DNA from: Sediminibacterium sp. KACHI17 | GTDB lineage: Bacteria > Bacteroidota > Bacteroidia > Chitinophagales > Chitinophagaceae | Direction of reading: 5' to 3' | Assembly: GCF_040362915.1 (NCBI RefSeq) | Contig: NZ_AP029612.1 | Location: 744,001 to 808,000, forward strand | Length of the DNA stretch: 64,000 bases | Translations under genes and position numbers: made by a program | Notes under the pieces: model-generated | The model's input: only the letters and a program-made list of their open reading frames with translations | Told to the model about the DNA's origin: nothing | Database searches by the model: none | In this document: positions 1 through 8,625 of the stretch, in pieces | How positions within the stretch are numbered: the stretch's first letter is position 1 | Layout of the letters: each line of letters begins with the position of its first letter

Positions 1-1030
1 TCGATAAATAATCCAGGGCCATCGCTAATGGCTGACCATGGAAATTACCTCCACTTAGTATCAGATCATCATCCGGAAAAATATTGGGATTATCCGTTAC
101 AGAATTGATTTCTCGAATAAATACAGACAATACATGCTCAAAAGCATCTTTAGATGCGCCATGCACTTGTGGAATACACCTAAAGGAATAGGGATCCTGC
201 ACCTGATCTTTGGATCTCGCAGCAATGGCACTATCTGAAAGGTACTTTCTTAAAGTAGTAGCAGTATTTATTTGTCCGGCATGTGCTCGAATGGCATGTA
301 TTTGTTCCCGAAGCGGTTCGGTTGTACAATCAAAGGCATCAAAAGATAGCGCACTGATCATATCTGCCATGGCCAGGAGGTGTTCTGCCTTTTTGAGGCA
401 GTATAATCCATAAGCACTCATAAATTGGGTACCATTGATCAATGCCAGCCCTTCCTTACTCTGCAGTTGAAGCGGCGTCCATCCCAATTTCTGCAAGGCC
501 TCGGCAGAAGGCATTTTCTGACCTTGATAATACACTTCTCCCAACCCGATTAAAGGCAGGCTCAGGTGACTTAGTGGTGCCAGATCACCGGAAGCCCCCA
601 GTGAGCCTTGGGTATAGATAACGGGAAGTACATCGTGATTGTACATCTCCATTAACCTTTTAACGGTATCAATTTGAACTCCACTATGGCCATAACTGAG
701 GGATTTGATCTTCAACATCAGCATCAGTTTCACAATATCGGCAGGCACTTCCTCTCCTAATCCGCAGGCATGGGAAACAAGTAAATTGTACTGAAGTTGC
801 CCGATCTGATCAGCGTCGATCTTCACATTTTGAAGAAATCCAAAACCTGTATTGATTCCATAGAAAAGGCGGTCTTTTTCAGCCATTTTACGGTCTAGGT
901 ATTCTCGGCAAGCAAGGATGCGTTCATGTGCATCAAATGTGATGGAAACATGCTGGTTGAAGTCCAATAAATTCTTAATCTGACTAAAATGCAGCCATTT
1001 TCTGTCTAAGGGCAAGTAATTATAGCTCAT
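1..1030 (-). CDS. hutH: Histidine ammonia-lyase (3' end outside window)
   Basis: The enzyme deaminates L-histidine to urocanate, the first step of histidine degradation, in the cytoplasm. About 343 codons are visible and the gene runs off the left edge, so the C-terminal third (family length is near 500 residues) is missing. The translation holds the Ala-Ser-Gly triad in GASGDLAPLSHL that cyclises to the MIO electrophile, an early YGINTGFG block, RCIPQVHGASKD and SVTDNPNIF, all typical of HAL rather than a decarboxylase. Start ATG at 1030 is the first in frame. The rest of the hut pathway is not in view. A tyrosine or phenylalanine ammonia-lyase is less likely but not excluded, because substrate-selective residues lie partly outside the window. 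Confidence 0.9.
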   Translation of the reverse strand, partial: MSYNYLPLDRKWLHFSQIKNLLDFNQHVSITFDAHERILACREYLDRKMAEKDRLFYGINTGFGFLQNVKIDADQIGQLQYNLLVSHACGLGEEVPADIVKLMLMLKIKSLSYGHSGVQIDTVKRLMEMYNHDVLPVIYTQGSLGASGDLAPLSHLSLPLIGLGEVYYQGQKMPSAEALQKLGWTPLQLQSKEGLALINGTQFMSAYGLYCLKKAEHLLAMADMISALSFDAFDCTTEPLREQIHAIRAHAGQINTATTLRKYLSDSAIAARSKDQVQDPYSFRCIPQVHGASKDAFEHVLSVFIREINSVTDNPNIFPDDDLILSGGNFHGQPLAMALDYLS

Positions 1031-1139
1031 GGAAGCAATCCTTTGTCGCAAAGTAAGGAGTTTTGGGAGAAGGAAAAGAGAAAGCCATTTGATTTGATGA
1101 ACTGATGTTTTTTTCTTTATTTTGCGGCTCTGAAAAATT

Positions 1140-1200
1140 GGACTACGAGCTCAACTGGATAGAGCACCCCGATTCTATCGGGAAGGTCATTGAGTAAGAA
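1140..1200 (+). pseudogene. Decayed tRNA-Arg(TCT)-like copy 1
   Basis: The stretch keeps a good D arm (GCTC..GAGC around AACTGGATA), an anticodon stem with 4 of 5 pairs and a seven-base loop ATTCTAT whose anticodon is TCT, followed by GGTCATTG as in the intact tRNA-Arg 70 bp downstream. No T arm (GTTCGAATC) or matching acceptor strand follows, so it cannot fold into a full tRNA. I read it as a remnant of a duplicated tRNA gene. Confidence 0.6.
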
Positions 1201-1212
1201 TTTGTCCTTTAT

Positions 1213-1286
1213 GGACCGGTAGCTCAGCTGGATAGAGCAACTGCCTTCTAAGCAGTAGGTCATTGGTTCGAATCCAATCCGGTTCA
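1213..1286 (+). tRNA. tRNA-Arg (anticodon TCT)
   Basis: All four arms close: acceptor GGACCGG with CCGGTTC, D arm GCTC/GAGC, anticodon stem ACTGC/GCAGT with loop CTTCTAA (anticodon TCT, reading AGA and AGG), T arm ATTGG/CCAAT around TTCGAAT, and discriminator A at 1286. It is 74 nt and CCA is not encoded. A rho-independent terminator follows directly. Confidence 0.95.
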
Positions 1287-1288
1287 CT

Positions 1289-1316
1289 AGCCTCACAGAA
1301 ATGTGGGGCTTTTTTA
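1289..1316 (+). terminator. Intrinsic terminator of tRNA-Arg
   Basis: A 9-bp stem (AGCCTCACA with TGTGGGGCT, one G-T pair) closes a GAAA tetraloop and runs into seven T residues, 3 nt after the tRNA. Confidence 0.85.
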
Positions 1317-1320
1317 TTTT

Positions 1321-1400
1321 ATGCGCTGCTGGGTAGAACATCCCGATTCTATCGAGTGGGTCATTGATTCGCCCTGAATCGGGAAAATCCGATTTACTAT
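1321..1400 (+). pseudogene. Decayed tRNA-Arg(TCT)-like copy 2
   Basis: After the terminator the sequence again shows GCTGGGTAGAAC, then CCCGATTCTATCG with a TCT anticodon in the loop, then GGGTCATTGATTCG, parallel to both copy 1 and the intact tRNA. The stems are broken (3 of 5 anticodon pairs). About 40 bp further on, AGGCTTTTTATTTT at about 1418-1431 resembles the tail of the intact terminator, so the copied unit seems to have included tRNA and terminator. Confidence 0.5.
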
Positions 1401-1529
1401 CCCCAAGGAATAATCAGGCTTTTTATTTTGGCCAGGCCTTTCAGTAAGGATTTGATGAAAATGTGTAATGATTTTAACGTAGTATTGATGCAATCACCAA
1501 ATAAGCTTTTGTATTTTTCATAAGCTATT

Positions 1530-1841
1530 ATGTCAAAAAAAATCAAAACGATACAACTAATTTGGACATTTTATAGAAGCTATGTTTTATTCTCTGCACT
1601 GGCTACACTGTTTTTGGTCAGGGCATTTTGGCTATATGGATTCGCATCTTTTTTTGGTATTTTCTGGGGTAAACTATTCAGTCTTGCGGTAGCCTATTTA
1701 TTTGTACATAAGATAAAAAAGAAAGAATACTACTATTACTACAATCATGGGATAGGGAAAATACAATTATGGGCGACTAGCCTTTTATTCGATTTTGTTT
1801 TATTCATTTTTCTACTCTGCATAGCCCATCAATTATCATGA
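1530..1841 (+). CDS. Small hydrophobic membrane protein
   Basis: A 103-residue protein with about three predicted membrane spans (residues about 17-35, 38-60 and 80-101) and a Lys/Tyr-rich cytoplasmic-looking loop (KIKKKEYYYYY) between the second and third. I do not recognise a family. Its stop overlaps the start of the ABC ATPase gene in an ATGA, so the two are translationally coupled and it is probably the membrane partner of that ATPase. It is far smaller than a usual ABC permease (six spans per half), so an accessory subunit is equally possible. No exact minus-7 box is seen upstream. Confidence 0.7.
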   Translation: MSKKIKTIQLIWTFYRSYVLFSALATLFLVRAFWLYGFASFFGIFWGKLFSLAVAYLFVHKIKKKEYYYYYNHGIGKIQLWATSLLFDFVLFIFLLCIAHQLS

Positions 1842-2491
1842 CTCATATTCTAGAAGCAGATGGTATTCAATTAGAATTTGATGGGAGAAAAATCTTATCA
1901 GGCATTTATGTCAAATGTGAAACAGGAAAGATCACAGGATTATTGGGTAGAAATGGGCAGGGGAAATCTTGCCTGATGAATATTATATATGGCAGTTTAT
2001 CATCGGAGAAATCGGTCAGGATCGATCGCAAATCAATACCGGAAGGGTTTAGAAACCCAGATCTGATCAGGTATTTACCTCAGTTCCATTTTATTCCTCA
2101 TTCCTTATCATTACATCGCATTTTTCGAGATTTCGATGTGAATTACCGATCATTTCAAGCAATTTTTCCTGAATTCATACATAGAGAAAAAGATAGTATT
2201 GGAAAGCTTTCCGGGGGCGAAAGACGTTTAGTTGAACTGTATACGATCATCCAATCAAATTCTCAATTCATTATGCTTGATGAGCCTTTTACAATGCTAA
2301 ACCCATTACAAATTGAAAAGGTAAAAGCGCTGCTGATCGAAGAAAAGAAAAACAAAGGTATCCTCATGACTGATCATCTTTACAGACATATCGTTGATCT
2401 AGCAGACAGCTTATATCTACTGTCTAATGGACGAACAGTTTTAACAAATAGCGTTGAGGACCTTACAATATTAGGATATACAAAGCTCTGA
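1838..2491 (+). CDS. ABC transporter ATP-binding protein
   Basis: A 217-residue nucleotide-binding domain with all core motifs: Walker A GRNGQGKS (37-44), Q-loop at PQF (81-83), signature LSGGE (124-128), Walker B FIMLDEP (144-150) and switch histidine H180 in MTDH. It should hydrolyse ATP to drive a membrane partner; the only partner encoded nearby is the 103-residue protein whose gene it overlaps by 4 nt. No solute-binding protein or large permease is next to it, which points to export or to a regulatory or immunity-type role rather than uptake, but the substrate cannot be named. It ends 31 bp from the convergent signalling operon. Confidence 0.85.
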   Translation: MTHILEADGIQLEFDGRKILSGIYVKCETGKITGLLGRNGQGKSCLMNIIYGSLSSEKSVRIDRKSIPEGFRNPDLIRYLPQFHFIPHSLSLHRIFRDFDVNYRSFQAIFPEFIHREKDSIGKLSGGERRLVELYTIIQSNSQFIMLDEPFTMLNPLQIEKVKALLIEEKKNKGILMTDHLYRHIVDLADSLYLLSNGRTVLTNSVEDLTILGYTKL

Positions 2492-2522
2492 TCGTAAAAA
2501 TTGTGCAGTATCAAAAAATCGA

Positions 2523-3989
2523 TTAATGAGCACTTCTTCTTTTCAATACCCCACCTGAAGTTTCACGTATCGTATTTGCAAAAACAAATGCTTTTGGATC
2601 CACTTCATGAACGAGATTTTTAAGCTTTCGCAATTCAAGTCTGGTCACAACAGTGAATATAATATCACATTCTGAGCTGACTTCGAATTTACCAGGTAAA
2701 AATCCACGCTCTCCTTTATATACAGTGATCCCTCTGCCAAGTTTATTTACCAGTTGGTATTTGATCACTTCACTTTTTGAGGAAATAATGGTAACACCTG
2801 TATAAGCTTGTATCCCCTCTACCACATAATCAATACAGCGGGTTGCTGTGAAATAAGTGAGAATAGAATACAAAGCCGTTTCAATACCAAATTGAAACGC
2901 CGCTATGGCGAATATGATAATATTGATCCCTAATATGATTTCAGTGATGGTAAAGGAAGTTCTTTTGAGTGTATACAATGCGATCACTTCAATACCATCT
3001 AATGCAGCTCCAACACGCATTACCAGCCCAATGCCAATACCCAAAAAAGCTCCTCCAAAAATAGAGATCAGTAATTTATCAGCAGTCAATGCAAAATTCG
3101 GTAGCAATTCTAAACATATCCCTAACAGTAAAACCCCTGCTAACATGCGTAAAGCAAACCGTTTTCCAACAGAAAAATAGCCGGCAATCATCAGCGGCAC
3201 ATTGAATACAATGATCAGTACTGCCAGGTTGTAATGATAGATCTCATGAATCAATAATGATATGCCGGTGACACCTCCATCAAAAAAATGATTAGGCACC
3301 AAAAAACCTTTCAACGCTACTCCCGCAAACAATATCCCCAGGATCATTAAAAGTGAATCTTGAAAGATCTGAATGCCACTTCCCTTTTCGTTTGAAAGAT
3401 CTAGTGTTTGATTAAGTTTTTCTTGCAAAGCTTCTTTATTTTTTTGTTTCCCTTGTTCCATTTGTTTCTTAGCTGTATCGGTATAATACTTATGATCGTT
3501 TAAGAATTCAATTTGCTTGATCAACCACTCCCGTTCATCTTTCACCCTATTAAATCGCTTCATTTCCTGGTATAAAGCTTCTGCCATGGTATTATAAGTA
3601 TCTGTTCCCAAATAATACAAGTCAGCATCACAAAGAATTTTACTGAGTGTATCTGCAGCAGACTGTGGCAATTTGGTAGCCATGATCATGATACTGATCT
3701 GCTCTACTTCTTCTGGTGTAAAACCATAGTCAGGCAATAGCTTTTGGGCAAGCTTACAGGAAAGCATTTCATGTTCATCATGACTTTGCAAAAAGCCCGC
3801 ATCATGAAATAGCGCAGCCGTTTGTACCAATAAAGTCTCACGTTCTGATAACCCCTCTTTGTTTGACAAATGTGTGGCTGCTTCCACAACATTCTGTGTA
3901 TGTTGTACATTATGGTATGTCAAATAAGCCGGTAAACCATGCTCAAGTTTATCAATAATGGTCTTATATATATGTTGAAACGAATCCAT
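2523..3989 (-). CDS. HD phosphohydrolase domain fused to YitT-family membrane protein
   Basis: This 488-residue protein joins two parts. Residues 1-195 form an HD-type metal-dependent phosphohydrolase with H26, H30 (YHNVQHT), H62-D63 (FHDAG), H70/H73 and a later DAD, all plausible metal ligands. Residues about 205-370 hold five or six membrane spans typical of YitT/DUF161 proteins, followed by a soluble DUF2179-like tail (about 385-475). It is the last gene of a tight minus-strand operon and starts 5 nt after the receiver-cyclase gene. By position the HD part might hydrolyse the nucleotide made by that cyclase, and the membrane part might respond to or export something; both are inference. 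YitT proteins have no firmly known substrate. The domain order is unusual. Confidence 0.8.
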   Translation of the reverse strand: MDSFQHIYKTIIDKLEHGLPAYLTYHNVQHTQNVVEAATHLSNKEGLSERETLLVQTAALFHDAGFLQSHDEHEMLSCKLAQKLLPDYGFTPEEVEQISIMIMATKLPQSAADTLSKILCDADLYYLGTDTYNTMAEALYQEMKRFNRVKDEREWLIKQIEFLNDHKYYTDTAKKQMEQGKQKNKEALQEKLNQTLDLSNEKGSGIQIFQDSLLMILGILFAGVALKGFLVPNHFFDGGVTGISLLIHEIYHYNLAVLIIVFNVPLMIAGYFSVGKRFALRMLAGVLLLGICLELLPNFALTADKLLISIFGGAFLGIGIGLVMRVGAALDGIEVIALYTLKRTSFTITEIILGINIIIFAIAAFQFGIETALYSILTYFTATRCIDYVVEGIQAYTGVTIISSKSEVIKYQLVNKLGRGITVYKGERGFLPGKFEVSSECDIIFTVVTRLELRKLKNLVHEVDPKAFVFANTIRETSGGVLKRRSAH

Positions 3990-3994
3990 TACTA

Positions 3995-5026
3995 TTAATT
4001 AAGTACTTCAAAAAGTTCAGCTACTTCTTCTTTATTTTTCAGATTTTTCTTGCCAATCGATTGACATTGAAAAGACATTTTTACTTTCTCATATGCTTCA
4101 GCAGTGATCAGTATTTGCCCCCTGCCTGCCACTGCTTGTAATCTTTGTGCAGTATTTACCACATCACCTATTACGGTATAGTCAAGCCTTTTCAGAGTAG
4201 CAGACCCAATATTACCAGAGATCATTTCACCACTATTGATGCCAATAGACACATGTGGACTAAAGCTGTGTTCTTCCGGCAGTGCATCGATTCGATTACG
4301 AATGGCCAAGCAGGCTTCAATCGCTCGATCAAGATGAAAATCACCTTTGAAAACAGCCATTACACAGTCACCTATGAACTTATCAATGATGCCATTTTGT
4401 GCAATGATCTCTTTCACCATCAGATCAAAATAATGATTCAATAAACGAACCACTGTATCTGGCGTTTCTTTTTCACTGATACTGGTGAATCCACAAATAT
4501 CAATAAAAGCAACAGTAGCTTCTGTTGTTTCGTTTTCCAGTAATGAATGTTCATATTCCTTCGTGCCCATGAAATTCAGCACATTGGAATCTACATACAT
4601 CTTCAGGATATTATTCTCCTTAATCGCTTGCAGTGTTTCTTTGAGTTGATTCACATATTTGATCGTTTTTTCGATCGTGAGTTCAAGATCTTCAAAGTTG
4701 ACAGGCTTGGTTACAAAATCAAAAGCACCTTTATTCATGGCAACCCTGATATTGTCCATATCACCATAGGCAGATACCATTACAGCTCTTGTAAGGGGAG
4801 CAACATCTCCTAATTTAGTGAGCAGGGTCAGACCGTCCATTTCTGGCATGTTGATATCGGATAGTACAACATCGATGTCGGGATGGGCGGATAATTTTTC
4901 GAGTGCATCATTTCCATTACAGGCAAACACAAAATCATATTGCTGTTCCCGGATTTTCTGTCGAAACTTCTGCCTGATCAACAGCTCCAGATCTGCTTCA
5001 TCGTCGGCTACAAGTATTTTGGTCAT
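3995..5026 (-). CDS. Response regulator with class III adenylate/guanylate cyclase output
   Basis: A 343-residue soluble protein. Residues 1-125 are a receiver domain with acidic pocket D8-D9, phospho-acceptor D57 (LSDINMP) and K107 (TKP). A helical linker (110-140) leads to a class III nucleotide cyclase domain (165-343) with both metal aspartates D176 (FIDICGF) and D220 (FIGDCVM) and the transition-state pair N291/R295 (NTAQR). Purine-selecting positions read K216 and T284 (YTVIGD), the Lys-Thr pattern of class IIIb adenylate cyclases, so cAMP is the likelier product. Its ATG overlaps the stop of the upstream receiver gene (ATGA). The three kinases upstream are the natural phosphodonors. 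Confidence 0.92.
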   Translation of the reverse strand: MTKILVADDEADLELLIRQKFRQKIREQQYDFVFACNGNDALEKLSAHPDIDVVLSDINMPEMDGLTLLTKLGDVAPLTRAVMVSAYGDMDNIRVAMNKGAFDFVTKPVNFEDLELTIEKTIKYVNQLKETLQAIKENNILKMYVDSNVLNFMGTKEYEHSLLENETTEATVAFIDICGFTSISEKETPDTVVRLLNHYFDLMVKEIIAQNGIIDKFIGDCVMAVFKGDFHLDRAIEACLAIRNRIDALPEEHSFSPHVSIGINSGEMISGNIGSATLKRLDYTVIGDVVNTAQRLQAVAGRGQILITAEAYEKVKMSFQCQSIGKKNLKNKEEVAELFEVLN

Positions 5027-5400
5027 GCTGTTTGGGTTTTTAGTTTTTCTTTGAGTAGATGAAAATCCACGGGTTTAGTTAAGAAATCATCCGCACCCAG
5101 ACGCATAGCCTGGTCATGATTTTCCTGATCCCCATATGCGGTGAGCATCATTACAACAGGCGGAGGAGCTTCATATTTTTCCTTGATCTCACGGAGCAAT
5201 TCGAGTCCACTCATACCCGGCATATTGATATCTGATAAGATCAAAACGGCTTCATGATGATTATGTTGCATGTAATCCAATGCCTGTTCACCGGAGAAAG
5301 CGAAGGCGAATTGGAATTCACCGGATCGGATTTCTTTTCGGAAACGTTGTTCAAACAAAGCCTGAACATCTGTTTCGTCATCCACAACAAGAATTTTCAT
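5023..5400 (-). CDS. Single-domain response regulator (receiver only)
   Basis: A 125-residue CheY-like protein made only of a receiver: acidic pair D7-D8, phospho-acceptor D57 in LSDINMP, and K109 in TKP. It resembles the receiver of the downstream cyclase (both have a charged stretch after helix 1 and the same SDINMP block), so the two probably arose by duplication. Lacking an output domain, it may act as a phosphate sink or shuttle, or bind a partner protein. It lies 36 nt after the propeller kinase gene and overlaps the cyclase gene by 4 nt. Confidence 0.93.
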   Translation of the reverse strand: MKILVVDDETDVQALFEQRFRKEIRSGEFQFAFAFSGEQALDYMQHNHHEAVLILSDINMPGMSGLELLREIKEKYEAPPPVVMMLTAYGDQENHDQAMRLGADDFLTKPVDFHLLKEKLKTQTA

Positions 5401-5436
5401 TAGGTTTAGTTTTGGGTATTGAAAAATACTGTGTAT

Positions 5437-8400
5437 TTATGATGTTGGCAAATAGATAGCAAGACAAGTTCCTTCTCCCTCTTTACTTTCCATTTGAATT
5501 GTACCTCCATGAGCTTTGATAATATCATAGCTCAAACTCAATCCTAAACCGGTTCCTTGTCCGGCCGGCTTTGTCGTAAAAAAGGGTTGGAATATTTTTT
5601 GTTGAACCGATTGAGGTATGCCTGATCCATTATCTTCTACTACAATAGTCACTACATTGTTATCATACCTTGTAATAACCTTTACGGTTGGAATAAAATT
5701 ATCTGCTTCTTTTTTCTTTCGTTCATTGACTGCATAAAACGCATTGCTGATAAGATTCAAAATCACCCTGCCAATTTCCTGTTGCACCACCATTAATTTA
5801 GGCAAGTTCATATCAGGCTTCATTTCAAAATTGGCATTGAATGATTTATCCTTTGCTCGCAAGCCATGATACGCCAATCGAAGATATTCTTCACATAAAG
5901 CATTGATATCTGCCAATTCTTTCTGGCTTGTGCTACTTCTACTATGTTGTAGCATCCCTTTTACAATACTGTCCGCTCTTTTACCATGATAAGTGATTTT
6001 TTCCAGATTTTGTATCACATCATTGGCAATAACTTTAGCTTCATTGGCATCTCCTTTCTCTAACTCCATCTTCATTTCCTGAAGTAACTCAACACTCACT
6101 TCACTGAAATTATTTACAAAGTTCAATGGGTTTTGAATCTCATGAGCAATGCCGGCAGTCAACTCCCCTAACGAAGCCATTTTTTCGGATTGTATCAATT
6201 GCGACTGTGTTGACTTTAGCTGGCTAAGGGATTGCGTCAATTCTCTGGTTCTTTCTTCAACCTGCTGTTCGAGCTTTTTAGTTTGCAGTTTTGCCGCGCT
6301 GGTTCGCCATCTGATCAAAAGCCATATTGCTAACAATAACAATAAAATGCAGATGATCTTAAACCATACTGTTTGATAAAAATGAGGTAACACTGTAAAC
6401 TCATAAAAAGCAGGCGTTTCACACCATACGCCATCATTATTGGTTGCTTTTACTTCAAAACGATAAGTTCCCGGAGGTAAGTTTGTGTAGAAGGCACGAT
6501 TATCACCACTTGATCTGATCCATTTATCATCCTGACCAACCAATCTAAAGTAGATGGCATTTCTTTCTGGCGCTACCAAACTCAATACACTGTAATCGAA
6601 TACATACCTGTGATTTCCCGGTATGATCTCATCCACACCATTTGAATAGTGTAAAGAATCATCCACCCGTAAATGATTGATGCGAACAATAGGCGGTACT
6701 TTATTGGTGGTCAACTTTGCCGGATCGATCTCCACCAGTCCTCCAATACTAACAATATAAAGTTTCCCATCTTTTGATACACGGGAATAACGCGCACCCA
6801 CACATTGCCTGTTATTCATTCCATCCGACTCATCGATCAATCGCCACGGGATTTCGTTTGTCCTGTTTTTTATGTGTTGTTCGATTTGATTAAATGGAGC
6901 ATAGATCACCCCATTATTAGAAGGCATCCACCAATTCCCTTTTTGGTCTTCCAGTATATCGAATATGGCTGTTTGTGGAAGACCTGAACGAGTAGCATCC
7001 ACATGGTCAATGTGTCCATTATCCCACTTGACAAGTCCATTTTGAGTAGCAAACCATATTGCACCATTTTCTTTTACATAAGCATTAAAGATCCCTACAT
7101 CTTCTACCCCATTGAAAAGATCTAGTACCTGCTTTTTACCATCTTTTCTTAGGATATAAGCTCCGGTACGATAAGTCGTAAGTAAAAGGGCCCCATCTTT
7201 AAGATGTCGCAATGAACTAAAATAACTGGTAGAAAAATCTACTCCAGGATATGGCAACATATCAATCTGGTCTTTATCATTCACTACACCGATGCCGGTA
7301 AAAGAAATTGCGAGATAAATCTTACCATCAGGAGACTCCTCAATGAACCTTACTTGTCTAGATGTTGGAATATTGATCTCCCCTTTTGATGTGATCTTGA
7401 GCACACCGGCCTGATGTCCGATCCAGATATTCCCCTTTGAATCTTTTTTGATACAGATAAAATTGGTCAGTGACTCCAATAATTTAGGGGATCGAGGCTT
7501 ATAGGGGGTGATCTTTTGATTTTCCAACCAATACAATTGGCTATTGGCACTGCTAACTAGAAACTTCCCCGGGGACACTTCACAAATACCCGATACCCTG
7601 TTATTGTCTATCCCTTCTGCCTCTGCATAATTCACCACTTTTGTTTTATAGATCTTATACAATCCTCTGTCAGTAGAGAGCCAGATATTTTGTTCTCGAT
7701 CTATACTGATGTTGTGTAATGTCTGAATATGTAATTGCTGCTCTGGAAAGAATTGAAATCTTGTTTCGCCATCAGCAAGATAAGCGATGGTATTACCAAC
7801 AGGTGCCCAAATACCTTTTTGCTGATCTTCAGCCATCCGCGCCATACTTGGATTCGGCGATGGAACTTTCGAAGCCTCCATACCAGGATATACAATGAAC
7901 TTTTTACCATCCCAAAAAAACAATCCATAAATTGAAGTGACCCACACCCTGTTCTTACTATCTACAAAAATATCATCGCGACTAAAGAGCATATCATCTT
8001 TGATTCCTTCATCCGCTCCTATAACTCTCCAGCTACCATCTTTTTCACGATGTACAATTTTGCTTCGTCTAACTGACCAGTTTTGTGATTCAGCGCCTGC
8101 ACTCTGTCCTGTTTTGTAATAGTTTGCAAAAAACATCTGCACAGATCCCGTATCATATCTTGCTGTAGAAGGATCAAATTTTATGTATACCCCTCTTCGA
8201 TTGTTAGACGATGAATACAGTAATAGTTCTCCTTTTTGTGTTGTTCCCTCTAAAAATAAATTTGAGAAATCCGGCAAATAAGATTTGAATTGTCCATTTT
8301 TATAGGATAACAAACCGCGTCCGGTTGGCAACCATAGTGTGCTGTCCTTTGCTTCCCAAAATAAACTCGTATTGTTATTGGTTTTTATCAGGGGTGTATT

Positions 8401-8625
8401 CGATGAATTAAAATTCACAAACTGCCGACCATCAAATCTGAGGTAAGCTTCATAGGTATTCATCCATATAAAACCATCTTTGGTCTGATATGCATTCATG
8501 ATAAAGTCAGTAGGCATCCCATTTTTGGAATTGTAATGCACTACTTTATAATTAGAAAAAGCATGCTGCCCTATCACAGCAACCATGATACAAAGAAATG
8601 ATATGGTAGTAACTAATTTTTTCAT
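5437..8625 (-). CDS. Sensor histidine kinase with periplasmic two-component propeller
   Basis: A 1062-residue kinase. A signal peptide (1-22) precedes a long periplasmic region of WxxT/GLx-type propeller blades (about 25-690), a Y_Y_Y domain (about 700-765), one membrane span (about 773-793), a coiled coil rich in Gln/Glu/Leu, and a transmitter with phospho-His H828 in [15 protein letters not shown] plus an HATPase with N box (NLISNAF), DNGSGIP and GTGLGLSLS. Unlike the hybrid propeller sensors common in Bacteroidota it has no receiver and no DNA-binding domain, so phosphate must pass to a separate regulator, presumably the receiver encoded next. Its ATG overlaps the stop of the preceding kinase gene. 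The periplasmic ligand is unknown. Confidence 0.93.
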   Translation of the reverse strand: MKKLVTTISFLCIMVAVIGQHAFSNYKVVHYNSKNGMPTDFIMNAYQTKDGFIWMNTYEAYLRFDGRQFVNFNSSNTPLIKTNNNTSLFWEAKDSTLWLPTGRGLLSYKNGQFKSYLPDFSNLFLEGTTQKGELLLYSSSNNRRGVYIKFDPSTARYDTGSVQMFFANYYKTGQSAGAESQNWSVRRSKIVHREKDGSWRVIGADEGIKDDMLFSRDDIFVDSKNRVWVTSIYGLFFWDGKKFIVYPGMEASKVPSPNPSMARMAEDQQKGIWAPVGNTIAYLADGETRFQFFPEQQLHIQTLHNISIDREQNIWLSTDRGLYKIYKTKVVNYAEAEGIDNNRVSGICEVSPGKFLVSSANSQLYWLENQKITPYKPRSPKLLESLTNFICIKKDSKGNIWIGHQAGVLKITSKGEINIPTSRQVRFIEESPDGKIYLAISFTGIGVVNDKDQIDMLPYPGVDFSTSYFSSLRHLKDGALLLTTYRTGAYILRKDGKKQVLDLFNGVEDVGIFNAYVKENGAIWFATQNGLVKWDNGHIDHVDATRSGLPQTAIFDILEDQKGNWWMPSNNGVIYAPFNQIEQHIKNRTNEIPWRLIDESDGMNNRQCVGARYSRVSKDGKLYIVSIGGLVEIDPAKLTTNKVPPIVRINHLRVDDSLHYSNGVDEIIPGNHRYVFDYSVLSLVAPERNAIYFRLVGQDDKWIRSSGDNRAFYTNLPPGTYRFEVKATNNDGVWCETPAFYEFTVLPHFYQTVWFKIICILLLLLAIWLLIRWRTSAAKLQTKKLEQQVEERTRELTQSLSQLKSTQSQLIQSEKMASLGELTAGIAHEIQNPLNFVNNFSEVSVELLQEMKMELEKGDANEAKVIANDVIQNLEKITYHGKRADSIVKGMLQHSRSSTSQKELADINALCEEYLRLAYHGLRAKDKSFNANFEMKPDMNLPKLMVVQQEIGRVILNLISNAFYAVNERKKKEADNFIPTVKVITRYDNNVVTIVVEDNGSGIPQSVQQKIFQPFFTTKPAGQGTGLGLSLSYDIIKAHGGTIQMESKEGEGTCLAIYLPTS

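Noticed and set aside
1117..1341. 74-codon open frame on the minus strand across the tRNA-Arg gene
   Set aside because: It is the antisense of the tRNA and its copies; the RIGFEPMTYC motif is a known artefact of such regions.
2492..2522. Terminator between the ABC ATPase and the HD-YitT gene
   Set aside because: No stem of useful length is visible in this 31-bp gap.
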